DNA of 64,000 nt from Acanthamoeba lenticulata (GCA_002179805.1 NAVB01000021.1:34978-98977), one strand, 5' to 3'; positions 21,179 to 34,100 are shown, counted from the first letter of the stretch. Numbers and translations are program-made. The notes: a model not told the origin generated them from the letters alone.

Positions 21179-23058
21179 ATGGCATGGATGATTGGCCGCG
21201 TTCTGGGGTGGACGGCTCTCGCTGGTCTTGTGCTGGCCCTGGCCCTGCAGAATGCGGCTGTGCACGAGTTCTTCTTTCGCTCAGCGGTGGTGGAGTCAGA
21301 TGAAGATGTCACACTGTTCCCCACCATCTCTCGTTTCGTAAATGATTCTTCTACTCCCTCTTCCTCCACCTCTCCGTCACGGTTAGCCGAGAAGATCTAC
21401 GCAAAATCAGCTAAATCAGAAAAGATCGCCAACGATTTGAAGCAACAGCATCCAGAGGACGCTCAACCGAGCTCGCCAGGTGCGTCGTACCTTCGCTGAA
21501 GCTCAACCCGCGCAGCAGTCTGAACCTCGCTTGCGTGGGAAGCAGACTCGAGTGAGTGCGTGCGTCGGTTCGTGCGCGTGGGCATTCACGGCTGCATCTA
21601 TGAGGAGGAGGCCGGCGACCCCATCAACTGGATCCTGATGAAGCTGGCCGACCTCCTTGCTCGGCGCTACGACTACACCGACGCGCTGGAGAACCCGCTG
21701 TTCCGCCACCGGCTCAGCCGCTTCCTGGTGGACAACGAGGGCAGCAAGCAAGTCACCGTCCACTTCCCGCTCACCAACGGCAGTGTCGCGGCCTACCCGC
21801 TTTCGCGGCTGTCGGCCACCAACGGCCACTTTGAGGACCAGCTCGTGCTCGACGTCGGCTGCGCCGGCACCGAGGGCCGCCCGCAGGCCGACGGCCATGG
21901 CGTGCCGATCATCGAAGATGTTGGTGGCCTCAAGCGCATCCGCTATTTCGTGCAGTCAGAGGACAACCGCACGTTCCACGGCCACTCCTTCATCGTCGCC
22001 GAAGAGGGCATTAGCTTCATCTCCGACATCGACGACACCATCAAGGTCACAGGAGTGACCAAGTACGAAGCCTCACGCAGCTTTGGCACTTGGGAGACTG
22101 CGACTGATCAGTGGTTGTTGCACGGACACACAAACACGCTTAACGTAGAGGCAACGTCCTGTTCGAGAACACGATGCTCAACGAGTTCGCCTATGTGAAG
22201 GGAATGAACCACCTCTACAACTACTGGAAGACCAAGTACACCGCGCAGGGCCACGACGTCCAGTTCCACTACGTCTCTGGTCCGACATCTGCCTTGCGTC
22301 CATGTGGCATTTCACATTTGCCAGGCTGACTAACGTGTGGCCGCACCACTCGTTCGCAAAGGCGGGCCGTGGCAGTTCTACCCGGTGCTGCAGGAATTCC
22401 TTCACAGCGCTGAGGCCGATTTCCCAGAGGGCACATGTAATGTCCGCGTCCAGTCTTTGCCGCATCCTGCCGCCCTGGCCTGGCGCACTCACGCGTGCCA
22501 CTTATGCTTGACGAACAGGGCATTTGAACCAGATCTTCAGGGACTTGGCGAGCTTCATGACCTTTATCCGCTCGCCGCTCATCTTCAAGGTGGAGGTCAT
22601 CAAGCCGCTCATCGCATCCTTTCCCCACCGCAAGTTCGTCCTCGTGGGCGACGACGGCCAGCAGGATCCCGGTACACGACAACGTTGTTCTATCAAAATC
22701 AGAAGAAACCAAAGAGGCTGACGCCAGCTCTCACGGGCTCGCTCTGGCAGAGGTCTATGCCGACGTGGCTGAAGCCTTCCCTGACCAGATCCTCCACATC
22801 TTCATCCATCACGTGAATGGCACCAACGAGGTACGGTGTCGCGAACTCTCAGCCGCTGCTGTGAAGAAAAACGGACGTTTCTCGAGCGCTCATCGTGCTG
22901 CTGCGTTCGCCCAGGCCGACGGCGTGACGTCCTTCAGCGTGGCGGACACGGGGCTACAGCGGTGCCAAAAGGCGTTCGCCCGTCTGCCTGCTGACAAGTG
23001 GACTCTCTTCTCCGACGTCGAACTGGACACGCTCGATACTCGAGAGTTTGCGTTGTGA
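21179..23058 (+). CDS. App1-type phosphatidate phosphatase (DUF2183), membrane-anchored
   Basis: The N-terminus is a single membrane or signal segment (IGRVLGWTALAGLVLALALQ) followed by a Ser/Lys-rich linker. An intron of about 60 bases joins PSSP to DSSECVRRFVRVGIHG. The catalytic core reads FISDIDDTIKVTGVTK, the DxDxT phosphatase motif. It continues across introns to VLFENTMLNEFAYVKGMNHL, FHYVSGGPWQFYPVLQEFL, KVEVIKPLIASFPHRKFVLV and GDDGQQDP, all characteristic of App1. The last exon ends ARLPADKWTLFSDVELDTLD. Yeast App1 dephosphorylates phosphatidate at actin patches during endocytosis. Unlike yeast App1, this protein begins with a membrane anchor, suggesting a secretory or endosomal location. 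Confidence 0.85.
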
Positions 23059-23145
23059 ACAGCGCAGGCGGTGCTTGTTTTTCATTTTTGTTTTTTGTTT
23101 CTTGTTGTGTAGAGAGAGTTTTTATCCAAAGAGACGCGCCCCACT

Positions 23146-24163
23146 TCAGTGCTGGGGAGGCAAGTAGAAGTGAGCCTGCGACCTGGTCAGCCTGAGCCGG
23201 GCCTCGAGCGCACCCTGGCGCACACCGTTCATCACCTCGTTGAATCCACCTGCGTGTGGACGCGTTACAACTCTGAGTCAGTCGCGTACAGAGAGGAGCA
23301 TGAGCAAGGACGAGGGCACGCGCGCACCAAAGGGACGCCCGAGAATGTAGACCTGCGGCAGGTCCTCGTCGCCCCGAACATAGGAAGCCCTAGTATGGTA
23401 CGTTAAAGGAGACGCAATCAGCATCCAGAGGAGAAAAAGTAGTGGCTGGTGGGTGAGTGAGGTGCGTCACGAACTTGTGGTTGATGAGGCCCTCCTTCAG
23501 CAGCGGGTACTTGTTGAGGTCAAAAGTCTTGAACAGGGCACCTGTGCGTTGGCCACCAACGGGCGTGGTGAGACGCGGCGGCCGTGTGGGAAGGGAGCGC
23601 GGGCGTACGATCGCGCTGCAGCTGCTTGATCACGGCATAGCTTTCGCCGTCGGCCTGGTTGAACTCGTCGCCGTACATGAAGACAACGCACTTGTATTTC
23701 TTCAGGCTCAGCACCTGACGAGACCAAGGGGCACGAACAAACAGCGTCACGTGAGCCAAGCGCGAGCAACAAGCAGGAGTTGAAGTGAAATTACCGAATC
23801 GATGTGGTCGTTGATGTTATCGCCGGATTCGAAGGCCTTGAGCGCGGCAGCGATCTTCTCCTGATCCTCCTTCTCCACGCGCTCGAGATATTCGGCAAGC
23901 GATTCCGTCTTCTCCTCCACCGGCTGGGTGCCCTCTCCCTCCTGGGTAGCCATCGGCACCTCGCTCTTAGCGGCCTCAGCAGCAGGCGCAGTCTCCGTCG
24001 AGAAAAGATGCCCCCGAGATGAAGAAATGGCAGCCCAATTGGAAGGAGAAGAGAGGAAGGATCCAGTAATGTGCCGGGACGAGACAGTCGTCCTACCCAA
24101 GAAGGCAGACCTCGATGAGGCGAGGAACGAGGCCTGAGCGCTTCGCCGCGTGACGATCGACAT
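23146..24163 (-). CDS. Mitochondrial monothiol-glutaredoxin-like protein lacking the active-site Cys
   Basis: Four or five exons. Exon 1 (23795-24163) begins with an Arg/Ser-rich, acid-free presequence (MSIVTRRSAQASFLASSRSA), typical of mitochondrial import, then a Glu-rich linker. The next exons give KYKCVVFMYGDEFNQADGES, then ALFKTFDLNKYPLLKEGLIN, then DLPQVYILGRGFNEVMNGVR. This follows monothiol glutaredoxins of the Grx5 type: VVFMKGTP...CGFS, FKxFDVxxxPxLREGL, and the cis-Pro loop PQxYxxGxFxG. The CGFS motif is replaced by DGES, so the cysteine that binds glutathione and the Fe-S cluster is gone. The usual Lys before GTP is Tyr. It probably no longer carries Fe-S clusters as Grx5 does. 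Exon borders near 23340-23460 are uncertain. Confidence 0.62.
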
Positions 24164-24276
24164 CTCTGATCAAAAGTCAATAATGTAATCAATTCAATCT
24201 ATGGTTTCTTTTTGGCCTTTTTCCTGCCATTTTTAAGCAAGAAAATGATTTTTTATTATTATTGATCGCACACAGA

Positions 24277-25388
24277 TCAGAACTTGCCCTGAAGGAGCTC
24301 GCCGACGACCAACTGAGCGTAGACCTTGACGGTGAGAGCAAGCGTGTAGAAGTCAAGCGTGCTGGAGAAGGTATCCGCAAAGCCGAACGGAAGCATGAGG
24401 GGGATCCAGCCGCGAGCGTACTCGAGGGCCCAGCACCTATTGCACAACAGAAGGAGACAAATGAGCATCACATGAAGCACACTCAAGAAAATGGATAACG
24501 ACTGGAGTAACATATGAAAGAAAAGGATTGTTAGAGCCGTCTAAAACTGCAGCCGGGTGAATAAGTCACCAGCCGCAGCAGTTATCAGCGCTGTTTTGAT
24601 GTTGCGTGCATTAGTCAACGCGGCTGGCCATGGAAAAGGCCAACCGGCTGCTTGGCACGCGTGGCTATCCGAGTTGCAACGGCCGCAACACTGTGTTCGA
24701 GAACGAAAGCGACACAATAAAACGAGAAAAAAAAATGAAGGTTTTCGCGGCGTACTTGTCGGGCATGCGGTACTGCTGGGCATAGCCGCGAGGCAGGTGG
24801 TGCATGTGACCGGGAGTGTAGACCTGTGACGTACGATGAAATCATGTTTTTAACACCAAATTTTAACAAAATCTGGACTAAGTATGTTAGATGTACCTCA
24901 CGCTCGAACGCGCCAGGATAGAAGGCCCACTGCTCACCCTCGAGGATGATAAAGTAGTCGTCGGCAAGGTATCGCCCGGTGTGGCCCTCCGTTCCGACGG
25001 GAGTACCGAAAATAATCACGTACTAAAAATCGTTATCAGCATCGGACATAAAACGGGGTTCAATTTAAGAGCGATTTTGTCACGATTGAGTACTTACCTC
25101 AGTGAGAGACGCGTGGATAAGGTACATGGCGCCCATCGCTCCTCCGGCGTTATTGAAGACCCATTCTTGGACCTTGTTCACGTGGCCGGGGTAGTGCTTG
25201 TCGAGAGCCTTGACGATGTGATTAATCGTCTTGGCCGTGGAGTTGTAGTTCTTGGCGATGGCCGCCTGGGCAACCTCTTGCAGCACGTTGGGCTCGAAGA
25301 TGTAGCCGTGGTGCTTGACAGTGTCCAGGTAGTAGAAGGCCGCCAAAAGCACCACCAGGGCGAGGGAACGCTTCAGCGGGAAGCCCAT
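24277..25388 (-). CDS. ERG2: C-8 sterol isomerase (ERG2 / sigma-1 receptor family)
   Basis: Exons at 25098-25388, 24897-25022, 24756-24823 and 24277-24436 join cleanly to 214 residues. The enzyme shifts the C8 double bond to C7 in sterol synthesis at the ER membrane. An N-terminal membrane anchor ([20 protein letters not shown]) is followed by [17 protein letters not shown], then [40 protein letters not shown], and [20 protein letters not shown] with [20 protein letters not shown]. The protein ends LLQGKF. The C-terminal half resembles fungal ERG2 more than the animal sigma-1 receptor. This fits an ergosterol-type pathway, as known in Acanthamoeba. Confidence 0.94.
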
Positions 25389-25669
25389 GGCGTGTGTGGT
25401 GCACTACTGCAGAGAGCGAGTGGGTCGAAGTGAGCCAGCCAGGGCAGCACACGTTCGACGCAATTGGCCGATTGGCCAAAAACATGACGGCAAGAACCAC
25501 TCGCGAGCTTTGCCGAGTGGCCCAGTAGAATGAGGAATGTAAAGCATGATATAATTTCTTTGAACTTTAAATCATAAAAAAGAAAAAACACTTCACCACC
25601 AGAAGCTTTCAGAAGGGTCAAGTGAGTCTCCTTCCTAGTTCGGCTGTAGCAAAGTGTAAGTCTTAAGCG

Positions 25670-27696
25670 ATGCAAGGCCCTGGGTTTACGGTGCCTGGGA
25701 GCTCGTCGACGGGATTTGCGTTTGTCTTCTCTGCGGGACCGTCTTCCCAATCTGGTGGTACCACCCCATCAAACGCTCTGCAGGTACGGTTACCTTCTTC
25801 CTGCTCTCCATTTATCTTTTCGTGGTATCTGAACTGCAGTAGACCCGCTCGGTAGCCCACAAGGGCCCTCAGCAAGTGGACATGCATGACCGGCCCGAGT
25901 TTCAGACCCCTTTCAAGGCGCTCTTCAACAAAGAGAAGTTCAGCGACGTTACTTTCGTCTTTCCATCCAGCACCTCCTTTACCCCGCTCAAGTGCGTATT
26001 CAATATTAGTCGGCTGTATGCCACACCCAACCGACCATGGCTCATCGCGCTGTGACCTGCTCTCGTGTAAATGCACAGACTACACGCCTACCGTGGCATC
26101 CTCAGCGTCTGGAGCGACTACTTTAACAACATGTTTCAGGGCGGCTTCAAGGAAGGCGACGAGCGCCAGGTCGTGCTCAAGGACGTCGACTATAACGCCT
26201 TCGCTAAGGTGATCCACTTCATGTACACGGGAGCCGTGGAGCTGAACGAGGACACTGTGTGGTCGATCCTTGAGCTTGCCGATATGTACCACGTCGCTCT
26301 ACTCAAGGAAGCTTGCCTCACCTACGTCGAGAACACGCTCGACAACGACAACGCCCTTCATATTCTTTCCTTTGCTGAACAGCACTCCTTCGCGAAGCTC
26401 ACGGAAGTGTACGTCCGTCCTTCACGTGTCTTTGTCTCCATCGTTGGTGGTGAAGCCTTCTCATGTAGAGTCTGGTGGTTTGGAACAGAGCCGCTGACTA
26501 TGTAGCACGTCGCTTTGATACTTTCGCCACGTCCAAGGAGTTGCTCGGGTACGCACATAGTCTCTGGGCCGCATCTCATCCTTCTCGGCCAAGGCCTTTG
26601 TTGCTGTAGTTGCCAACACATGTGGCTACACTACGCGTGAGCAGGCTGAGCAAGGAGGCCCTCACCTGCGTGCTGGAGCAAGACGAACTCATCGCCAAGT
26701 CCGAATGGACTGTCCTCAACGTCATCTGGTAAAGCATTCGCTCAACCCCAATCCTCTTATTTCTTCTTTCGCCTTCTCGAGAGCTTCAGGCGTGTCGTCC
26801 CCAATGATGAGCTCAGGCCGTGACCTCACCGGCGCTGCGCTCCTGCGCCCAGGAAATGGACCGCGAGGCAGGCCCGTGTGCCCTGCGTGCCCTTGGACCC
26901 TCCGCCCAACCCGACGAACCTGAACCCTTTTAGTTTCCAGTTTGGCCCCACGGAGACCACTACGGAGAAAGACAAAGGTAAAGCGCCGGCCGCCGAAGAA
27001 GAGGAAGAGGAGGCGTCGCAGCAGGAAACGCTCGAAGAGACCCCAGAGAAGCAGGAGCAGCACTATGATCTCCTCGAGGACATGTTCCCGCTGGTCCGGC
27101 TCGCAGGGTTCACCCCCGAAGAGCTTCAACACATCGAATCCACTCCGACTTTGGCCAACCTGCCAGGTAGAGCAGCCAGCCAGCGCCGGTCGACGGCAAC
27201 GTCCTCTCTCAAGGACATTTCTCTCATGCTCTTTTTGTGCACGTGCGTTGGTGCGTGTAGTGGTGAGGGACATGCTCCTGACGGCGTGGAAGTGCAAGGC
27301 CGGTTATGCGCCGCCCCAAGGAGCCGGGTTTGCGCCCCTCCCTCTCTCTCTCTCTCTTGCCACAATGCTCTTGTTGTGTGTCAGCTCACTTGGCCACCGG
27401 CCGATGGTGACCAGGCCGAGGAAGGGGCAGGACGGCACTCAGATTTGGGAACGCGAGACGAAGCGGCTGCGGACGGGCCAGGACACCGCTGTGTTCCAGT
27501 TCCAGCCCGGCCCGCTCCCGCTGGCCCCAGACCGAGAGCGTACGCCTTGCTTCGCTTCTTCCCCGCTCACACATCTTCTCTCCTTTGTGTGCTGATTGGG
27601 GACCGGAAACCGTCGTTAGATTCACAAGGCCTGGGCGGTTTCACGATTGGCTCTTCGTCCAGGCGGACGATTGTAAAGGCTCCAAGACGTCGATGA
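25670..27696 (+). CDS. BTB/POZ-BACK domain protein, spliced
   Basis: Probable Cullin-3 adaptor. After a short Gly/Ser-rich N-terminus the BTB domain reads FNKEKFSDVTFVFPSS, then LHAYRGILSVWSDYFNNMFQ, VVLKDVDYNAFAKVIHFMYT and LELADMYHVALLKEACLTYV. The BACK region follows: ALHILSFAEQHSFAKLTE, LSKEALTCVLEQDELIAKSE and WTVLNVIW. A disordered Glu-rich insert (about 26950-27060) leads into YDLLEDMFPLVRLAGFTPEE, the end of BACK, where an arginine-containing LVRL pattern is usual. The last exons are less certain; a stop at 27694-27696 is chosen because the frame continues there after an intron starting GTACGC at about 27540. Confidence 0.75.
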
Positions 27697-27905
27697 GGCT
27701 CCTCCTCCTCGCTGTGTTCTTGTTGATTTTAAAAAAAGCAGTAGAAGAAATATTGACGATACAGGCCATTTGTCGTGTGTGGAAGGCTGGTGGCGTAAGG
27801 GTGCCACAGGCCTAGCTTGGCAAAAAGAAACAGATGAAGAAAAAGGGAGGAGAATCGAGAAAGTACAGATAATTTTCCAACAGGGAACAAATCACAGCGA
27901 GGGCG

Positions 27906-30900
27906 ATGACAGATCGAGGGGTGGGCCTCTTGTGTCCCCTCATCAAGCAGCACATTGGCCGCTTGGGCGGCAACGTCCAAAAAGATGGCTCCTGTCTCAA
28001 CAAATCGGAAGAGGATGAAGAAGCGACGATGGTAGTGGTCGACGAAGAACCCGCCCCAGTGCCTCAATTCCCCACTGTCGCTACAAATGAGTCGCTCATC
28101 AGCACCAACGCGATTTCTTCCCACTCGACGTCCCTGCCGACCGCTAAAATCGAGAGCACTGCCGGTGTTGATACGCAATCAGAGGATCGAGCGCCTACTG
28201 TCGTGAATCACGCTCCAGCCATCCCGGCGCAGGCCTCTCAGACCACCTCACTGCCGCCGCCGTCGCAAGTTGAAGAGCCGGCCGCCCGAGAGATGGACGT
28301 GGAGGAGCCCTCATCCACCAGTGGGCTGCAGGCAGCGCCAACGGAAACTTCGGCCCCACCTGCAAATGCACCTACCGACCTCTCCGGCGGGTCGGCCTCC
28401 TCTGAGCCTAGCTCAGCGTCCGGCGAGCCGGCAGCGGAGGCCATGGAGGTGGAGCCCGCCAAGCCTGCTCCAGCAACCGGCGAGTCAGCGCCTGAATCAT
28501 CTCAGCGAGAGGAGCAGCAACAACAAGTGGAGGTCAAGCAGGAGGTGGTCGACAAAGTGACGACAGAGACCGAACACACTGTGGCGCCAGCGCCAGGACC
28601 AGCTTCAGAACAGGTGCCTACGGTGGCGGTCGTGGAGCCCACGGTGCTGATCACACCGCCCGACGCGGCTGAACCTTTGAGCGCGCCCAGCGCTGGCGGC
28701 GCCCCGGCCTTGGCCGCGCCGTCAGGGACAGAAGCCGCGCCACCCGCTGGTGGCAGTGATGGCCATGATGGGGGAATGGAGGACAACATCACGATCTCGT
28801 CCGAGCTGCCCACGACGGCCTTTACCACCACCCTCAAGGAGGAGCCCGTCGAGACCTCGTCGTCCGGAGAACTCAGCTTGTCGTCATCATCATCATCAAC
28901 CCTGCGCCGGCCGTCTGTGGGCGTCGCATCCGAGGACAGCGGCGACACCAGCAGCGGGCGGACCACTCGGAGTCAACGCGTGCGCAAGCGCGAGACCGGC
29001 AGCGACTTGGCCAAGTCGGAGGACTCGGGGGTCAACAAGCGCCAGCGGACCACGAGCCGTGCGGCTGGCGGCCGGCGGCGTTCGACCATCAGCAACAGCG
29101 CTGGCGCCACCACCAACGACCGCAGCAATACCGGTGACGACAGTACGTTGCTTTCATCGACCACCCTGGATCTTGCTCACCCGTCGATTGTGTCTCACCG
29201 TCCCCGCTTCTTGCTCGCTCGCTCGCTTACTTGCTTGCAGTCGACGACGTGGGCCGTCACCTGCTGGTGATGAAGTACAACCAAGAAGCCCTCACGCAGC
29301 GCAAGGCGCAGCTGGGCCATTTCCAGCAGCAACAACAGCAGCAGAGCCTCGCTGGGGTTATGGCGGTGGCGGCGCCCTTCCCGCACTTGGCCGCGTCGGC
29401 CTCGGCGGCCTCGGCCGAGGTGTCCAACCTGCGGCGACAGCGCGTGCTCGAGGGCCTGCCGGAGCCCATCAACAGCTTCGTCTGCAATGTTCAGTGGCCT
29501 GAAGGCCTCACCTACCGCAAGGTATGCCTTCTTCTTCTTCTTCTTCTTCGTCATCATCATCATCATCATGATCTCATGCATTCTGTTCTGCGCAGTTGTC
29601 GGCATCGGGCCACGTGGACTACGTGCAGTACAGCCGGATCTCGTTCTTCTCCGGCCTGTCGTCGTGCTACGAGGCCCTCGAGTGCATCGACCTCAGCCAG
29701 TACAAGCAATGCCGCAACGGCTCCACCTATGTCCTCCCCATCGGTCCGTCCATGCGTGTGTGTGTATTGGCGTCATTGAAATGATCTGACCTTCAGGGGT
29801 TCCCACAGGCAAGTGCATCTCGTACGAGGACAAGGCGCCCCATTGGCTCATCATGTCCATCGTGGATACCGATGACCCAACCCTCATCATCGTCAACGCC
29901 AGGTATTCTTTCTCCCACAGAGAAGAAGAATGAATCAAAATAATTTTCATTTACTAATTATCATTCTTTTGCTGATTGGTTCCTTGGCGCAGCCCGTCGG
30001 TGAGCACGCCGTCCGGGGCTGTTGGGGGATCAACAGTCCTCAGCCCACTGCCGCCGGTCGCTGCACCGTCCGGCGGCGGGCTCAGTCCATCCCCCGCGCC
30101 CATGCTCGGGTTCGTTGCCTCGCCCTTCTAAGGGAGTGTGTGTTGCTCGTTCACTCGGAACATGCCATGACCAACGTGTCCTTTCTCCTCCTCTTCCTCC
30201 CCCTGGTCCTCGCGTAGGGCGCCGATCGGCGTCTCCACGACGGCGACGACTGGGACAGCCGCCTCGCCGGTCGGGGGCTCGATGGCGATGCCCGTCGGCG
30301 GCGACGAGGGCCTTTTGGCCAACGGCAACGGTGCGTGATTCCGAATCCACCTCGTCTTCCTGCAAACTCTGCGATCGTTGGCTGACGTGCTCCACCACGC
30401 TCTCCACCACCACTACCACCGCCACGGGAGCAGCGGCAGGCGGCGAGGATGCGTCGTCGTTTTCAGACAACCTGGTGGCGCAGTACCTGTCCCACTTCCT
30501 GGCCTACCTCGAGCCCGAGCCCTCTGACGACAAACCGTACGACGCGCCTCCCGACCATACGCCTGTTTTCATCGTGCCCATCACTCACCTCGTCATCCTT
30601 GTCGTCGTCGTGCTCAGGGCCGGCGACGAGGAGCACCGGACGTACTACTCACTTGAGGACGCCTTCGACGCCGTGTCCACCTCGGCCCGCTCCACACGAA
30701 CCATCCGTACGATGGCGACCCGCCTTGTGCCACACCCTCACAGCGCTCCCTTTTCATATATTTTTCATGTCTGATGATGCCCTGTCGCACAGGACCGGCC
30801 TCGCCGGTCATCAACATGTCGTCGACGGGCGCGACGTACGTCGTCTCGTCGGCCGCCTACGTGGGCCAGGACACGGGCGGGAGCAACAACTCCATCTTTG

Positions 30901-33878
30901 ACCTGCCGCCCACCTCGCCCGCGCCCACGGCGGGCGCCCTGCCGCCCGGCGCCGCTGCGGCCTCAGCACAGCTCTCAGCGACGGACTTGCGGGCGCCGGC
31001 CACCGACGGCCTGCCGGGCCACCCGGGCTCGCCCGCAACGCTGCACCACCATCATCATCCTCATCACGCCTCGGCCTATTCGTCGCAGGGCTCGTACCTC
31101 CCGGCTTACGCCGCGGCTTCCTCGACGCCACCGGCCGCCACTTCGTCATCATCATCGTCGTCCGGGTTTGGGATCTTCACGCCCTCGGGCTCCGTCGACG
31201 ACCACCAGTTCCTCCGGATGCAGAGCGGTACCTTGATATTTTTTATTTGACTTTTTCATTTTTGGAATAATGATAAAAATAACAAAAGATAATAAAACTA
31301 TTGGAAAATACTGACGGTATGTGCACATGGTAGGCAATGTGAATCCGGGGCAATCAGGGTACCTAACTTCGCCTATGTTCGCCGCATCTCCTTCCGTTCC
31401 CGCTCCGTCTTCTTCTGCTTCGTCCTCCTCTTCCTCTTCCGCCTACTCATCCTCATCGTCATCGCCCTACTCATACTACCACTACCCCAGTAGTGGCGCC
31501 ACCTACGCCGATCCGTCGTCTTCATCGTCATCGTCGTCATCGACCGTTCCCGCAGCCTCGCCGGCCTACATGACGCCCTCCTCTTCCGTCTCGTCCTCGT
31601 CGTCTTCTCCCTATCCGCCCTCCTACGCCTCGGTGCCCTCTTCGTCGTCGTTATCAGCAGCCGTTGACCAGCGGGACGAACCTCGGCCCGCCGAAGCAGC
31701 CGACCAGCTCAAAGGTACCCATTTTATACATTTTATTAATAATAATTGTTTAAAGCTTTCATTTTTATCTGCAATTTTTTGGCAACAAAAGAAAACAAAA
31801 CAAAAACCTGGTTTGCGGTGGTGGGCCACCACAGTGTTGCGGCTGAACCTGAACAAGCAGTACATCCCGTCGCTTCCGCCGATGATCGGACGGCTGCGAT
31901 TCCTGCAGTCCATCAACCTGCGCCGCAACCACCTGCAGGAGCTGCCGCCCGAGTTTGGCGAGCTGCGCGACCTCCAGTACCTCGTCCTCAGCTTCAACCG
32001 GCTCCAGCGCCTTCCTGGTACCGCCCCTTGGCTCGTTTGATCGTATTCTTGGCATTCCGAGAGACTTATGGGCTTGGGCGCAGAGACGTTTGGGAATTTG
32101 ACGAATTTGAAGATGCTCGACCTGCACGCGAACAAGCTCACACGGCTGCCGGACTCGTTCGTGAACCTGGCCTGCCTCGAGTACCTCACGATCTCCTACA
32201 ATCAGCTCAACTCGCTGCCGCGCGGGTTTGGCGACAATTTCCACCGCCTCGAGTTCCTCAACCTCGAGAACAACCAGCTCAGCTCCCCACCCGGCAGCGG
32301 TGCGCTTCCCATTCCTCTTCCTCCTCCTCTAAACTCGGCAGCTGCTCATCTTCATGCCCTGTTCTCTCCCCGATAGACGGCCTTCTGATGCCGATGGCAA
32401 ACGAAGACGACGACGGCAACACGCACTCGCTGGTGATCACTCCGCAGAGCAACTTTGGCTCGCTCGTCACCCTCCGCGTGGGCTGCAACCAACTCACCAC
32501 ATTCCCGCCCGGTACGTACTCTCTTCAATTCATTTAGCCAAGCAAAAGAATGTTGACCCATTACTTAATTTGTCTTTTTTTGTCTTAATTTCAACGTCTA
32601 AGGGTTGTGCGAGTACGTGACGGCGCTGCATGAGTTGAACCTGTCGCGAAACCAGATCAGCTACATCCCGTCGACCATCACCAACCTGACCCACCTGCGC
32701 CTCCTCTACCTCGGCGTACCTGCCCCTCGCTTCCGCCCCAAACGTCTTCAGCGACAAGCATGCTTGTTGGCCGACACACTCACCTCTATACACAAAAAAA
32801 ACGTGGGCCGGCAACAACGCAGGTCAACCCGATCGAAGCGATCCCGTCGAGCATCAGCGTCCTCGAGAACCTATACGTGCTCGGGATCCACCAGACCTTC
32901 ATCGGCGACCTGCCGGAGGAGCTCACGCAGCTCCACAACCTCGAGGCCCTCTACCTCCGCAAGAACGCCTTCCGGTACATCAGCGCAGCCCACTTTATTA
33001 TCATCATCATCATTGTTGTCGTCGTTGTCGTCGTTGTCGTCGTCTTCTTCATCTTATCGTGCGAGGTCAATCAGGGTGCTGCCGGACGTGATCTTCCAGA
33101 TGACGATGCTGCGCAAGCTCGACCTCAACTTCATCCGGATGACCAACCTGCCGGGTGAGATCGGCCAGCTGACCAACCTCGAGATCCTGCAGCTCCGCGA
33201 GACCATGATCAAGGTCCTCCCGCGCGAGATCACGCAGCTCCGCAAGCTCACCGACCTCGACCTCAGCCTCAACAACATGACCACGGGTACGCGCTCGCGT
33301 CGCGTTTTTATTCTCGTCTCGTAGATTTAATTTTAATATTTTAATATGAACAACATTCATATTCATATTAACTTTTTTAATACTGCTGGCATATGTGTTT
33401 TTGATAGTGCCGGAGGAGGTGCTGGAGCTGGGCAACTTGCGCACGCTGGAGATCATGTACAACCACCTCCAGACCCTGCCCGCGGATATCGGCCACAAGC
33501 TCAGCCGATTAAAGGTACTCTTCCTCCACAACACTGCTCTCATTTTACTAATTTGAGATATATTTAAAAATAAAAAAAAACCACAAAAAAAAACAAAGAA
33601 CTTGGATGTGAGCCACAACAAGTTGACCAAGCTACCGGCCTCGATCGCCAAGTACGTTCACGACAGACAGATATAGTGACAAACATGTTTCCACCGCCAG
33701 ACTCACACATGAGGCGAACAGGTTGGTGGAGCTGCGGCAGTTGGACCTGTCGTGCAACAAGCTGCCGCATATCCCGGAGGAGGTCCTACGATTGCCGCAC
33801 CTCAAGTTCCTCTCGTTTGGCTACAACAAGCTCACAAACGAGGAGAAGAAGACACTCAAGAAGCGGTTCAAGGATTAA
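27906..33878 (+). CDS. Giant leucine-rich repeat protein with long disordered N-terminus
   Basis: One continuous spliced gene by frame joining; for example DQLK joins LRLNLNKQYIPSLPPMIGRL across the intron at about 31714-31834. The first exon (27906 to about 29140) is Ala/Pro/Ser/Glu-rich and ends with a basic RTTRSQRVRKRE patch. The middle exons contain an unrecognised conserved-looking segment: INSFVCNVQWPEGLTYRK, VDYVQYSRISFFSGLSS and CISYEDKAPHWLIMSIVDTD. Ser- and His-rich linkers follow. From about 31834 the C-terminal part is some 15 plant/Shoc2-type leucine-rich repeats (LPPEFGELRDLQYLVLSFNR, LPGEIGQLTNLEILQLRETM), ending KKRFKD. Such repeats usually form binding scaffolds. Splitting into two genes near 31.3 kb is possible but not needed. 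No kinase or GTPase domain is seen. Confidence 0.7.
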
Positions 33879-34100
33879 AAAAAAACCTTTTGCTCCAACT
33901 GTCTTTCTGACGCAAATGAGACGCGAACGGCATCGCCCAAACGACGAGTTGCTTGGATCGGAGTTGTGGAGCACCGAAATTGGTTTGGTTAATGACGAGT
34001 TCAACCAAACTAATAACACAACCGTGGATAAAAGGGGTTCCCTCCCCGCTTGCTCTCTCTCCCACCCTCATCTGTATCAACTCCACAACACGGCACGACG

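Noticed and set aside
31380..31665. Runs of TCC/TCG/TCA codons that could pass for a satellite repeat
   Set aside because: They keep an open frame and encode a poly-Ser/Tyr/Pro linker in the giant leucine-rich-repeat protein.
33540..33600. A-rich tract that could be the poly-A tail of a retroposed copy
   Set aside because: It lies inside an intron between two leucine-rich-repeat exons, and no target-site duplication or retrogene is next to it.
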